This document shows, piece by piece, positions 1-8,352 of a DNA stretch of 64,000 bases. Source of the DNA: an uncultured Oscillibacter sp. Lineage in GTDB: Bacteria > Bacillota > Clostridia > Oscillospirales > Oscillospiraceae. The position numbers and the translations under genes are program-made. The notes under the pieces are model-generated. The model saw nothing but the letters and a program-made list of their open reading frames with translations. It had not been told where the DNA came from and did not search any database. The stretch's first letter is position 1; every line of letters begins with the position of its first letter. The stretch lies in the NCBI GenBank assembly GCA_910576865.1, contig CAJTKE010000012.1, forward strand, positions 13,662 through 77,661, written 5' to 3'.

Positions 1-128
1 CGGTCGAAGGTGAAGACGGCGGGGGTGCAGCCCCGCCGGGCGGCCTCCTCCGCCGTGCGGCGGAGAAGGGCGGCGTGGCCCAGGTGGACTCCGTCGAAGA
101 AGCCCAAGGCTATCACACGTTCTTTCAT
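1..128 (-). CDS. ribF: RibF, bifunctional riboflavin kinase/FAD synthetase (N-terminus only)
   Basis: Only the first 42 or so codons are inside the window; the gene runs off the left edge. The visible start reads MKERVIALGFFDGVHLGHAA, the FAD-synthetase nucleotidyltransferase motif (GxFDGVHxGH) that begins RibF. The enzyme phosphorylates riboflavin to FMN and adenylates FMN to FAD in the cytoplasm. Its ATG begins 1 bp after the truB stop codon, so it is the last visible cistron of the nusA-infB operon; truB-ribF adjacency is common in bacteria. The kinase domain would lie outside the window and cannot be checked. Confidence 0.9.
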   Translation of the reverse strand, partial: MKERVIALGFFDGVHLGHAALLRRTAEEAARRGCTPAVFTFD

Positions 129-129
129 A

Positions 130-996
130 CTACGCTCCAAAGAAATTCTTGACGGATTTCAGCTCCCCGCCCACGGCCCGGGAGAGACAGAGAAAGTCCC
201 CTTCCCTCCCATAGACCCGGTAAGTGCCATCCGCCGTCCCCGGCAGCGTGACGGGGGCCCCGCTCCGGACCCGCTTCTCCTGCCCCGGGGACCGGAGGGT
301 CACGGCGGGATACCCGGCGAAGAGGCTGTCCAGGGGCCAGAGCAGGGCCTCGCCCTGTTCCCGCACCTCCTCCAGGGTCACGGCGTCCGCCAGGGTGAAC
401 CCCGCCGCCATGGTCCGCCGGAGGCTGTACAGCGTTCCACCGCAGTCCAGGGCCTGTCCGATGTCGTGGCACAGGGTGCGGATGTACGTGCCCTTGGAGC
501 AGAGGCAGCGGAGGCGGAAATCCGTTTCACTCTCCGCCTCCAAAAGCTCCAGCTCGTGAATGGTGACGGGCCGGGGCTTCCGCTCCACCTCTTTGCCGCG
601 CCTGGCCAGCTCATAGAGCTTTTTTCCCTGGACCTTCACGGCGGAGTACATGGGGGGAATCTGTTCGATCTCCCCCCGGAAACGTTCCAGAGCGGCCTCC
701 AGGTCCTCCCGGGCCGCCGTCACGGGGCGGGTCTCCAGCACCGTGCCCGTCACGTCCTGGGTGTCCGTCGTCACCCCCAGCCGGAGGCCCGCCAGATACT
801 CCTTCCGCCCGTTCTCGGCGAACTCCACCGCCCGGGTGGCCCGGCCCACGAAAACCGGCAGCACCCCCGTGGCCATGGGGTCCAGGGTCCCGCCGTGGCC
901 GACGCGCTTTTCGTGAAAGACCCCCCGGAGCTTGGCGCAGACGTCCATGGAGGTCCACCCGGCGGGCTTGTCGATGATGATGATTCCGTTGGGCAT
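130..996 (-). CDS. truB: TruB, tRNA pseudouridine-55 synthase
   Basis: A 288-residue protein, normal length for TruB. It makes pseudouridine 55 in the T-loop of tRNAs. The N-terminus has the family motif HGGTLDPMATGVL, with the catalytic aspartate at residue 39, preceded by the IIIIDKPAGWTS motif. The C-terminal part corresponds to the small TruB_C region. It sits 15 bp downstream of nrnA and 1 bp upstream of ribF, so it is cotranscribed with them in the translation-factor operon. Confidence 0.97.
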   Translation of the reverse strand: MPNGIIIIDKPAGWTSMDVCAKLRGVFHEKRVGHGGTLDPMATGVLPVFVGRATRAVEFAENGRKEYLAGLRLGVTTDTQDVTGTVLETRPVTAAREDLEAALERFRGEIEQIPPMYSAVKVQGKKLYELARRGKEVERKPRPVTIHELELLEAESETDFRLRCLCSKGTYIRTLCHDIGQALDCGGTLYSLRRTMAAGFTLADAVTLEEVREQGEALLWPLDSLFAGYPAVTLRSPGQEKRVRSGAPVTLPGTADGTYRVYGREGDFLCLSRAVGGELKSVKNFFGA

Positions 997-1011
997 AAGG
1001 GCCCTCCTGCT

Positions 1012-1974
1012 TTACAGAGTGAAGTCCGGGACCACCTGGGCGATGGCCTCCAGCATCCGCCGTTTGGCCTCGGCAAAGGGGGCCTCCACGGTGCACCCTG
1101 CGGCGGCGGCGTGGCCCCCGCCCCCCAGGAGGGCGCAGGCCTTCGTGGCGTTGACCCGGGGCCCGGTGCGGAGGGAGAACTTCCACACGTCCGGCCGGAG
1201 CTCCCGCATGGTGACGGCGCAGTCCACGCCCTCGATCTGCCCGCCCAGGGCGGACAGGTCCTCCGCGTCGGTCTCCGTGGCCTGAACCCTTGCGATGAGG
1301 GACAGGGGGACCGCCAGCACCGCCACACGCTCCCGGTCGTGGTACTCGATTTCGCTGAGCATGGCGGCCTCCAGGGCCAGCCGCTTCCGGCTCTTGGTGC
1401 GGAAGAAGGTCTTGTTCACCGCGTGGAAGTCGATGCCGGTTTGCAGCAGGGCGGCGGCCACGGCGTGGGTATGGGCGGTGGTGTTGTTGTAGGCGAAGCA
1501 GCCGCAGTCCGTGGCCACGGCCACATAGAGGGGCAGGGCCATCTCCGCCGTGATGGGTCCCAGCTCCGCCAGGATGTCGTAGATGATCTCCCCCGCGGCG
1601 GCGGCGGAGGGCCGGACCAGATTCTCCCGGCCGAAGCCCTCGAAGGACGGATGGTGGTCAATGGCCAGGTCCACCCGGTCCGCGTAGGGCCTGGCGTTCT
1701 CCGGGAGCAGGTCCACAGTGGCGATGTCCACGGAGACCACCTGCCGGGGCTCAAAGCCCGCCCAGGCGGCGCAGGGCCGGAAGTAAGGGGCCGTGGTGTC
1801 CGTCAGGCCGGGGTTGGGGAGGAGGTACGCCGTCTTCCCCAGGGCCCGCAGCCCTTCGCACAGGGCGGCGGCGGAGCCCACGGTGTCCCCGTCAGGCCGG
1901 AGGTGGGTCAGAATCAGAACGTTGTCAAAGGACCGCAGGCGCTCCGCGGCCTCCTTCACCGTGAGGGAGGTCAT
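1012..1974 (-). CDS. nrnA: NrnA-like DHH/DHHA1 oligoribonuclease/pAp phosphatase
   Basis: A 320-residue DHH-family phosphoesterase. NrnA proteins degrade nano-RNAs and dephosphorylate pAp. Seen here: the metal motif RPDGDTVGS at residues 26-34, Asp83, the DHH triplet at residues 106-108, and the C-terminal DHHA1 motif GGGGHAAAAG. The start codon overlaps the rbfA stop (ATGA, 4 bp), which fixes this start over upstream in-frame positions and indicates translational coupling. rbfA-nrnA-truB order is common in Firmicutes. Confidence 0.95.
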   Translation of the reverse strand: MTSLTVKEAAERLRSFDNVLILTHLRPDGDTVGSAAALCEGLRALGKTAYLLPNPGLTDTTAPYFRPCAAWAGFEPRQVVSVDIATVDLLPENARPYADRVDLAIDHHPSFEGFGRENLVRPSAAAAGEIIYDILAELGPITAEMALPLYVAVATDCGCFAYNNTTAHTHAVAAALLQTGIDFHAVNKTFFRTKSRKRLALEAAMLSEIEYHDRERVAVLAVPLSLIARVQATETDAEDLSALGGQIEGVDCAVTMRELRPDVWKFSLRTGPRVNATKACALLGGGGHAAAAGCTVEAPFAEAKRRMLEAIAQVVPDFTL

Positions 1975-2348
1975 TCCTCCACCTCCGGCCTGGGGCCCCG
2001 GGCGGCGTCCTTCTCCTCCTCCCGGCGGAGGAGCTCCAGGATATGGGCCCCGTGCCGGATGGAGTCGTCGCCGATGAATTGAAGCTCCGGCGTGCAGCGG
2101 AGCTGGAGGGTCCGGCCCAGCTCCCGGCGGAGGAAGCCGGAGGCGGATTTCAGGCCCTTGAGCACGTCCTTCTCCTGCTCCTTGTTCAGGGCGCTGACAT
2201 AGACCCGGGCGCAGCGCAGGTCGCCCGTGGTGTCCACCCGGGTGATGGACACCATGCCGGAGACCCGGGGGTCCTTCAGATTCCGGAGCTGGTCCGCCAG
2301 CTCCCGCTGGATTTCGTCGTTGATGCGGTTGATTCGGTTGGATGCCAT
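1971..2348 (-). CDS. rbfA: RbfA, 30S ribosome-binding factor A
   Basis: A 125-residue cold-shock-type assembly factor that binds pre-30S subunits and helps 16S rRNA 5'-end maturation. The N-terminus RINRINDEIQRELADQL and the segment DPRVSGMVSITRVDTTGDL are typical of the family (KH-like fold). It lies 56 bp downstream of infB and overlaps nrnA by 4 bp. The C-terminal 15 or so residues (EEEKDAARGPRPEVEE) are charged and probably disordered. Confidence 0.96.
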   Translation of the reverse strand: MASNRINRINDEIQRELADQLRNLKDPRVSGMVSITRVDTTGDLRCARVYVSALNKEQEKDVLKGLKSASGFLRRELGRTLQLRCTPELQFIGDDSIRHGAHILELLRREEEKDAARGPRPEVEE

Positions 2349-2404
2349 AGCTGTTCTCCTTCTCTGATAAAGGCGGCGGTGACCCCGCCGCCTTTATCAT
2401 GTCC

Positions 2405-4825
2405 TTACTGGGGGATTTCCTCCATGGTATAGCCTTCCACGATGTCGCCTTCCTTGATGTCGTTGAACTTCTCGATGGTCAGGCCGCACTCGTAACCGCT
2501 GGCCACTTCCTTGGCCGCGTCCTTGAACCGCTGGAGGGAGGCCAGCTGGCCCTCGTGGATGACGATGCCGTCCCGGACCAGCCGGATGGAGCAGTTCCGG
2601 ACGATCCTGCCGTCCTGGACGTAGCAGCCCGCCACGGTGCCGACGCCGGAGACCTTGTAGGTCTGGCGGACCTCCGCGTGGCCCAGCAGGGCCTCCCGGT
2701 ACTTGGGGGCCAGCATGCCCTTCATGGCGGCGGTGATCTCGTCGATGCAGTCGTAGATGACCCGGTACATCCGCATATCCACGTTCTGCCGCGCCGCGCC
2801 GTCCCGGGCGGCGGCGTCCGGCCGGACGTTGAAGCCCACGATGATGGCGTTGGAGGAGGAGGCCAGCATGACGTCGGATTCGTTCACCGCGCCCACGCCG
2901 CCGTGGATGACCCGGACGTTGACCTCGTCGTTGGAGAGCTTTTCGAGAGACGCCTTCACCGCCTCCACGCTGCCCTGGACGTCGGCCTTGACGATGAGGG
3001 CCAGCTCCTTCCGCTCGCCGGCCTGGATCTGGTCGAACAGATTCTCCAGGCTGACCTTCTGCACGGGAGCGGCGGCCTTGGCCCGCTCCTCGGCCTTGCG
3101 CTGCTCCACCAGCTCCCGGGCCATCCGCTCGTCGCTGACGGCGAAGAAGGGGGACCCGGCGGTGGGGGCCTCGCTGAGGCCCGCGATCTCCACGGGGACG
3201 GAGGGGCCCGCCTCGGTGAGCCGCCCGCCCCGGTAGTCCAGCATGGTGCGGACCCGGCCCACGGCGGTGCCCGCGATGATGATGTCCCCCTGCTTCAGGG
3301 TTCCGTTCTGGACCAGCAGGGTCGCCACGGGGCCCCGGCCCTTGTCCAGCCGCGCCTCGATGACGGTGCCCTGGCCCGCCCGGTTGGGGTTGGCCTTCAG
3401 CTCCTGAATCTCCGCCAGGAGCACCAGGTTTTCCAGGAGGTTTTCAATGCCGATGTTCTTCTTGGCGGAGACCTTGCAGCAGATGGTCTCCCCGCCCCAG
3501 TCCTCGGGGACCAGGCCGTGCTCCGTCAGCTGCTGCATGACACGGTCCGGGTTGGCGTTTTCCTTGTCGATTTTGTTGACGGCCACCAGGATGGGGATGT
3601 TGGCCGCCTTGGCGTGGGAGATGGATTCAATGGTCTGGGGCATGATGCCGTCGTCCGCCGCCACCATCAGAATGGCGATGTCCGTCACCATGGCGCCCCG
3701 GGCCCGCATGGAGGTGAAGGCCTCGTGGCCCGGGGTGTCCAGGAAGGTGATGGGCTTGCCGTTGACCTGGACCTGATAGGCGCCGATGTGCTGGGTGATG
3801 CCGCCGGCCTCTCCGGAGGCAACAGACGTGTTCCGGATGGTGTCCAGCAGGGAGGTCTTGCCGTGGTCCACGTGGCCCATGACCACCACCACCGGGGCCC
3901 GGGGCACCAGATCCTCGGCCCTGTCCTCGGACACGTCGATGAGCTTTTCCTCGATGGTGACCACGACTTCCTTTTCCACCTTGCAGCCCATTTCCTCGGC
4001 GATGAAGGCGGCGGTGTCGTAGTCGATCATCTGGGGCAGGGAGGCCATGATGCCGTTTTTCATCAGGGCCTTCACCACCTCCGCGCCGGTCTTCTTCATC
4101 CGGCTGGCCAGTTCGCCCACGGAAATCTCGTCGGGAATCTGGACCTTGACGGGGGCCTTCTTGGCGATTTCCAGCTGGAGGCGGCGCATTTTCTCCGCCT
4201 CGTCCTGGCGGCGCTTGTTGGAGAAGGCGGGACCGCCCCGGCGCTGGTTCCGGCCCTGGACCTTCTCCCGGCCGGAGCGCTGCTGGCGCTGCATCCGCTC
4301 ACCCTGCTGGCCGCCCAGGGTCTCCAGGCGCTCGTCGTACTTGGCGAGGTTCACGTCGCCGCCCTTCCGGGTGTCCACGATCTTCTTCTGGGGCACCCGG
4401 CTGACGGGCTTCTGGACGGGCTGCTGGCCCTGCTGCTGGGGGGCGGGCCTGCTCTGTCCGCCCTGCTGCTTCTGGGGCTGCTGATTCTGCTGGCCGCTCT
4501 GAGCGGGCTTTCCCTGCTGGGGGGAGGCGGGCTTGCCCTGCGGGCCCGGCTTCTTCTCCTCCGCCGGGGCGGGGGGCGTCTCCCGGGCGGGAGCCGCCGG
4601 GGCGGGCTTCGCCTCCTGATAGGTCTCCTGGAAGATGACCTGGATGTCGGAGACGGGATGGTCCTGGGTCAGCCGGTCGAAGATGATGGACAGCTCCCGG
4701 TCCGTCAGGACCTGCATGTGGTTCTTGGGAGCCGCGCCGTACCGGGTCAGGATCTCCGTGATGGTCTTGGTGGGGAGGCCGAAGTCCTTCGCCACCTCGT
4801 GGACTCTGTATTTTTCAATAGCCAA
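2405..4825 (-). CDS. infB: Translation initiation factor IF-2
   Basis: GTPase that brings initiator fMet-tRNA to the 30S subunit. I chose the TTG at 4825-4823, which gives MAIEKYRVHEVAKDFG, because AGGTG lies 6 nt upstream; a GTG at 4834 in the same frame is the alternative. The IF2_N helix is followed by a Pro/Gln/Lys-rich low-complexity linker over about residues 80-200. The G domain shows G1 GHVDHGKT, G3 DTPGHEAF and G4 NKID, then come domains II, III and IV. About 806 residues is normal for a Clostridia IF-2. It lies in the operon between the L7Ae-like gene and rbfA. Confidence 0.97.
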   Translation of the reverse strand: MAIEKYRVHEVAKDFGLPTKTITEILTRYGAAPKNHMQVLTDRELSIIFDRLTQDHPVSDIQVIFQETYQEAKPAPAAPARETPPAPAEEKKPGPQGKPASPQQGKPAQSGQQNQQPQKQQGGQSRPAPQQQGQQPVQKPVSRVPQKKIVDTRKGGDVNLAKYDERLETLGGQQGERMQRQQRSGREKVQGRNQRRGGPAFSNKRRQDEAEKMRRLQLEIAKKAPVKVQIPDEISVGELASRMKKTGAEVVKALMKNGIMASLPQMIDYDTAAFIAEEMGCKVEKEVVVTIEEKLIDVSEDRAEDLVPRAPVVVVMGHVDHGKTSLLDTIRNTSVASGEAGGITQHIGAYQVQVNGKPITFLDTPGHEAFTSMRARGAMVTDIAILMVAADDGIMPQTIESISHAKAANIPILVAVNKIDKENANPDRVMQQLTEHGLVPEDWGGETICCKVSAKKNIGIENLLENLVLLAEIQELKANPNRAGQGTVIEARLDKGRGPVATLLVQNGTLKQGDIIIAGTAVGRVRTMLDYRGGRLTEAGPSVPVEIAGLSEAPTAGSPFFAVSDERMARELVEQRKAEERAKAAAPVQKVSLENLFDQIQAGERKELALIVKADVQGSVEAVKASLEKLSNDEVNVRVIHGGVGAVNESDVMLASSSNAIIVGFNVRPDAAARDGAARQNVDMRMYRVIYDCIDEITAAMKGMLAPKYREALLGHAEVRQTYKVSGVGTVAGCYVQDGRIVRNCSIRLVRDGIVIHEGQLASLQRFKDAAKEVASGYECGLTIEKFNDIKEGDIVEGYTMEEIPQ

Positions 4826-4965
4826 ATGAAACACCTCGTTCTGTTCCTCTCCAGGAGCCCGTTTGAAAACCGGCGGACTCTCCGCCGGCTTTCAGACGGA
4901 CTCGGGAGCGGTGAATTTTTATGAAGTATGGGCCGCGGCGGGGCCCTGTCGTCCGGGGCGGCACC

Positions 4966-5619
4966 TCAGCGCCCCCCGCCCTTGGTCCGGCCGAAGGGGG
5001 GTCTGCCCCCGCCGCCCCCGCGGGGCGGACGGCCCTTGGCGGGGCCCCGCGCTTCGGGACGCTCCGGCCTCCCGGCCCGGTTCTCCCCCGGCCTGCCGTT
5101 TCGGGGACGGGGCGCTCCGGCTCTGCCCGGCCTCCGTCCGTCCCTGGGAGGACGGCCCTCCTCCCGGCGGGGCGTTCCGGCCCGGCGGTCCCGCTCTTTC
5201 GGCGGCGGGGCCTTTTTCGGCGGGTCCCGGCGGGGGGCGTCCTTCCGCTCCCTGGCCCGGCGGCGCTTCAGGTCCATCCGGGCGGCGGCCTCGCCGTAGC
5301 GCTCCGGGTCCAACCGGGCCAGCCGCTCCGCCACGGCGGCGGCGAGCCCCAGATCCGTCAGGGCCGCGATGGCGGCGCTGGCCCGGCCCAGGGCCCCGCC
5401 CAGCTCCGCCTTGGTGAAGGGGAGGACCAGCCAGAGGCAGTGCCCCTCCTCCGCCAGATGCTCCGCCCGGCGGAGGGTGTTTCCCGCCGCGTCGGAGGCG
5501 GTCAGCAGCAGCCGGGCCTGCCCGGCCTTGGCGGCCAGGGCCGCGGGTTCCTCTCCCACGGCCAGCCTCCCGCCCCGGAGGGCGAGACCCAGCAGGGACA
5601 GCACGTTGTTTCCGCTCAT
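4966..5619 (-). CDS. L7Ae/L30e-family RNA-binding protein with long basic RGG-like tail
   Basis: A 217-residue protein. Residues 1-100 or so match the YlxQ-type L7Ae fold (SLLGLALRGGRLAVGEE, then LLLTASDAAGNT), expected to bind kink-turn RNA. Residues 105-217 are an Arg/Pro/Gly-rich tail with runs such as GRPPRGGGGGRPPFGRTKGG. Stand-alone YlxQ proteins are usually about 100 residues, so this tail doubles the length. The start overlaps the rnpM stop by 4 bp. Position between rnpM and infB is the standard place for this gene. The exact RNA partner is unknown. Confidence 0.88.
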   Translation of the reverse strand: MSGNNVLSLLGLALRGGRLAVGEEPAALAAKAGQARLLLTASDAAGNTLRRAEHLAEEGHCLWLVLPFTKAELGGALGRASAAIAALTDLGLAAAVAERLARLDPERYGEAAARMDLKRRRARERKDAPRRDPPKKAPPPKERDRRAGTPRREEGRPPRDGRRPGRAGAPRPRNGRPGENRAGRPERPEARGPAKGRPPRGGGGGRPPFGRTKGGGR

Positions 5620-5888
5620 GTCCCGCCTCCCAGCTCCGCCTCCATGGCGTCATAGACCTCCGGGGGAATGGCGGTCTCGAAGGCCCGCTCCAGGGCCCGG
5701 GACTTCCGGGCCTTTTTCAGGCAGGCCGGGTCCGGGCACACATAGGCCCCCCGGCCGGGCTTCTTTCCCGTGAAGTCCAGGCTCACCGCTCCCTCCGGGG
5801 AGCGGACCACCCGCAGAAGGGATTTCTTGTCCTTCATCTCCCGGCAGCCGACGCACTGGCGCTGGGGAATCTTTTTCACCTTGGGCAC
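5616..5888 (-). CDS. rnpM: RnpM/YlxR, RNase P modulator
   Basis: A 90-residue small RNA-binding protein of the YlxR family (DUF448). Family hallmarks are visible: PQRQCVGCREMKDK near the N-terminus and GRGAYVC in the middle. Recent work on the Bacillus homologue names it RnpM, a modulator of RNase P. It lies 45 bp after nusA and overlaps the next gene by ATGA, so it is translationally coupled to the L7Ae-like protein. Confidence 0.94.
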   Translation of the reverse strand: MPKVKKIPQRQCVGCREMKDKKSLLRVVRSPEGAVSLDFTGKKPGRGAYVCPDPACLKKARKSRALERAFETAIPPEVYDAMEAELGGGT

Positions 5889-5933
5889 GCGGGTCCCCCC
5901 TTTCTGTTCAAAACCGGCGGCGCTCCGCCGCGC

Positions 5934-7130
5934 TTACTCCTCCGTGGACTCCGGGGCCTCCCCGGCTTCGGGGGCCGGGTCCTCCTCCGGGACCTCCGGC
6001 CTTTCCGCGCCGAAGAGCTCGTCGTCCTCCCCGGGCTGGTAGCTCTGGGGCTTGATGTCGATCTTGTAGCTGGTGAGCCGGGCCGCGAGGCGGGCGTTCT
6101 GGCCCTCCTTGCCGATGGCCAGGGACAGCTGGTCGTCGGGCACCACGCAGCGGCAGACCTTGCCGTCCTCCGCCAGACGGACCTCCACCACGTCGGCGGG
6201 GGCCAGGGCGGCGGCGATGAACTCGGCGGGGTCCTCGCTCCACTTGATGATGTCGATCTTCTCCCCCCGGAGCTCGTCGACGATGGCGGCCACCCGCTGG
6301 CCCCTGGGGCCCACGCAGGCGCCGATGGGGTCCACGTTCTCCTCCCGGGACCAGACGGCCATCTTGGTGCGGCTGCCCGCCTCCCGGGCGATGGACCGGA
6401 CCTCCACGGTGCCGTCGAAGATCTCCGGGACCTCCAGCTCGAAGAGGCGCTTCACGAGGCCCGGGTGGGTCCGGGAGATCAGCACCTGGGGCCCCCGGGT
6501 GGAGTGGCGCACGTCCACCACATAGACCTTGATGTGCATGCCCTCCTCCAGGGGCTCGCCGGGGACCTGCTCCCCGGCCAGCAGCAGCGCCTCCGTGGAC
6601 TCCGCGCCGGTGCCGATGCGGAGGGAGGCCGCGCCGTTCCGGGGGTCGATCCGGGTGACCACGCCGGTGAGAATCTCGTGCTGCTTGGAGTTGAACTCGT
6701 CGTAGACCTTGCCCCGCTCGGCCTCCCGGAGGCCCTGAATGATGACCTGCTTGCCGTTTCCGGCGGCGATGCGGCCGAACTCCATCTTGTCCACCGGGAT
6801 GTTCACCACGTCCCCGATCTCATACCGGGCGGAAAGGGCCTTGGCCTCCTCCAGAGACATCTCGTTGAAGGGGTCCACATAGTCCTCCTCGTCCACCACG
6901 GTCTTGCGGATGAACATGCGGAGCTCCTTGTGCTCCTCGTCCGCCTCCACGACGATGTTTTCCTCCTCCACGTCCTTGTGGTCCCGCTGGTAGGCGGTGG
7001 TGATGGCCTTGATGACCTTTTCCAGCATGGCCTCCTTGGGGATGCCCCGCTCCTGCTCCAGAAGCTCCAGAGCGGCGAAGATCTCCCCGGGATTCATGCC
7101 GGCGGGTTCCTTCTGCTTTTTGCCTCTCAT
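5934..7130 (-). CDS. nusA: Transcription termination/antitermination protein NusA
   Basis: RNA polymerase-binding factor that affects pausing, intrinsic termination and antitermination. The order is an N-terminal domain (residues 10-135 or so), S1 domain (about 140-205), and KH1/KH2 domains with the GPRGQRV and IGKEGQNARLAARL loops, then a short acidic tail rich in Glu/Pro. At 398 residues it lacks the extra C-terminal acidic repeats of E. coli, as is normal in Firmicutes. The start at 7130 has GGAGAA upstream; an internal ATG at 7097 (MNPGEIFAALE) is closer to the usual family N-terminus and is a real alternative. Confidence 0.97.
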   Translation of the reverse strand: MRGKKQKEPAGMNPGEIFAALELLEQERGIPKEAMLEKVIKAITTAYQRDHKDVEEENIVVEADEEHKELRMFIRKTVVDEEDYVDPFNEMSLEEAKALSARYEIGDVVNIPVDKMEFGRIAAGNGKQVIIQGLREAERGKVYDEFNSKQHEILTGVVTRIDPRNGAASLRIGTGAESTEALLLAGEQVPGEPLEEGMHIKVYVVDVRHSTRGPQVLISRTHPGLVKRLFELEVPEIFDGTVEVRSIAREAGSRTKMAVWSREENVDPIGACVGPRGQRVAAIVDELRGEKIDIIKWSEDPAEFIAAALAPADVVEVRLAEDGKVCRCVVPDDQLSLAIGKEGQNARLAARLTSYKIDIKPQSYQPGEDDELFGAERPEVPEEDPAPEAGEAPESTEE

Positions 7131-7217
7131 CTTTGCCGATTCTCCTTATCCGTTAATACATTTAAATATAATACTGATGCTCAATCCTCGGAATATCCGC
7201 TGTCCCCGCGCCGGGCC

Positions 7218-7679
7218 TCAGAACTCCACCCGCAGGCGGATCAGGGCCACGTCCTTCTTCTCGAAGGTCCGGGACGCCCCGCCGCTCTCCACGGTGATGG
7301 CCCCGGTCTCCAGGTCATAGGCCTTGAGGACGCCGGGGACCTCCTTCCGCCCGTCCTGGGCGCGGTAGAGCTTCACCAGCACGGGGCTGCCCATGAATCG
7401 GGCGAAGTCCCCGGGCCGCTTCAGCGCCCGCTCCGCCCCGGCGGAGCCCACCTCCAGGGTGTAGCTCCCCTCAATGGGGTCCGCCTCGTCCAGAAGGTCC
7501 GACAGCTTCCGGGACACGGCCTCGCAGTCCAGGATATCCACGCCGCCCTCCTTGTCCAGGAGAACCCGGAGGTACCAGGTCCCGCCCTCCTTGACGTACT
7601 CCACATCCCAAAGGGTGCAGCCCGCCTCCTCAATAACCGGGGCGGCCAGCTCCGCGGTGAGTTCGGTGATTTTTTTCAT
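7218..7679 (-). CDS. rimP: Ribosome maturation factor RimP
   Basis: A 153-residue 30S assembly factor, first gene of the nusA-infB operon. The central segment GTWYLRVLLDKEGGVDILDC and the following SRKLSDLLDEADPI are typical of RimP. The RBS is AAGGGAG about 8 nt before the ATG. An 87-bp AT-rich gap separates it from nusA. A promoter on this strand lies about 220 bp upstream (7896-7924), giving a long structured leader. Confidence 0.95.
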   Translation of the reverse strand: MKKITELTAELAAPVIEEAGCTLWDVEYVKEGGTWYLRVLLDKEGGVDILDCEAVSRKLSDLLDEADPIEGSYTLEVGSAGAERALKRPGDFARFMGSPVLVKLYRAQDGRKEVPGVLKAYDLETGAITVESGGASRTFEKKDVALIRLRVEF

Positions 7680-7719
7680 AGAGCTTTCTCCCTTGTAATG
7701 ATGAAAGATTTTCGTTAGC

Positions 7720-7803
7720 GGGAAGGAAGGGTGTGTGCGGGAAACCCAGGAGGGGTTTCCTGCGCGATTTCAATCCCACGTTTTTCAGCAAAGCTGAAAA
7801 ACG
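7720..7803 (+). repeat. Paired-hairpin dispersed repeat, copy A
   Basis: Shares the plan of copies at 15367 and 24098: GGAAGGAAG, a hairpin with arms around GAAACCC/GGGTTTC and loop AGGAG (7735-7765), then TTCAAT, then a second hairpin (7779-7803, CGTTTTTCAGC/GCTGAAAAACG). The stems differ in sequence between copies but keep pairing. Here the element reads opposite to the rimP leader that contains it. A third hairpin (7808-7845) with 16 paired positions abuts it. Confidence 0.7.
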
Positions 7804-7895
7804 TCAAGCTCTTTTTGCTGGCCCAACAGGGCCAACAAAAAGAGCGGACCGCGGCCCACTCCTTACCTCAGCTTCCATCTTACTCTAACATATGC

Positions 7896-7924
7896 AATAT
7901 ACCACAGCTCATGAGAAAGCGCAA
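7896..7924 (-). promoter_or_regulatory. Candidate sigma-A promoter of the rimP-nusA-infB operon
   Basis: On the minus strand TTGCGC, a 17-bp spacer, then TATATT. Transcription would start near 7889 and give a leader of about 210 nt before rimP. That leader contains three strong hairpins (7808-7845, 7779-7803, 7735-7765). Confidence 0.7.
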
Positions 7925-8036
7925 GCCTTTTTGCAAATTTTTGTTCCCGATTCCGCCATTCGGACTCCGGGGGAGGTCTTTCGGCGATGCGACGGAGGGG
8001 CCTTTGAAAAAAAGAGGAAATCCGGCAAAATTTCTC

Positions 8037-8065
8037 TTGACACGGGACGGTTTTTCTATTATTAT
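8037..8065 (+). promoter_or_regulatory. Sigma-A promoter of the S10-spc-alpha operon
   Basis: TTGACA (8037-8042), 17-bp spacer, TATTAT (8060-8065). The start site would be near 8072, giving a leader of about 280 nt before rpsJ. This is the only strong promoter found ahead of the 16-kb ribosomal operon. Confidence 0.85.
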
Positions 8066-8219
8066 GTATGGGCATGCGGCGGAGAGGGACTCCCTCTGCG
8101 CCCCGCGACCGCGATGAACCGGGAGATTGCTCGCAAGAGGTAACTTCCGGGGAGTATGTCCGATAATCGGGCGGCTGAGAAAGGTCTGAACGCGAGCGTA
8201 GATCGCCGCGCCATGACGG

Positions 8220-8258
8220 AACCGGCTTGCTTTTGCGCCGGGTTTTTTCATGAGCCGG
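8220..8258 (+). promoter_or_regulatory. Candidate attenuator in the S10-operon leader
   Basis: Arms CCGGC (8222-8226) and GCCGG (8237-8241) with two flanking A-T pairs are followed by six T residues (8243-8248), an intrinsic-terminator layout. The left arm can instead pair with AGCCGG at 8253-8258, which would remove the terminator. The stem is short, so this is suggestive only. Confidence 0.5.
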
Positions 8259-8352
8259 AATGATACGCACGGATAAGCGGACAGAAAAATTTCTCTCGCC
8301 GTACGGGACGAGGTCACAATAAAAAACCGTACGAATCAGGAGGAACCCGAAC

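Larger units (their letters stand above)
7680..8352. other. Divergent intergenic control region between rimP and rpsJ
   Basis: A stretch of 673 bp without a supportable gene. It holds the rimP promoter and hairpin-rich leader on the minus strand, then the rpsJ promoter (8037-8065) and a leader of about 280 nt with a terminator-like hairpin on the plus strand. Open frames here lack family resemblance and good ribosome-binding sites. Confidence 0.75.

Noticed and set aside
8185..8200. CTGAGA in the S10 leader resembling a TPP riboswitch piece.
   Set aside because: The other conserved TPP elements are absent and the downstream genes are ribosomal.
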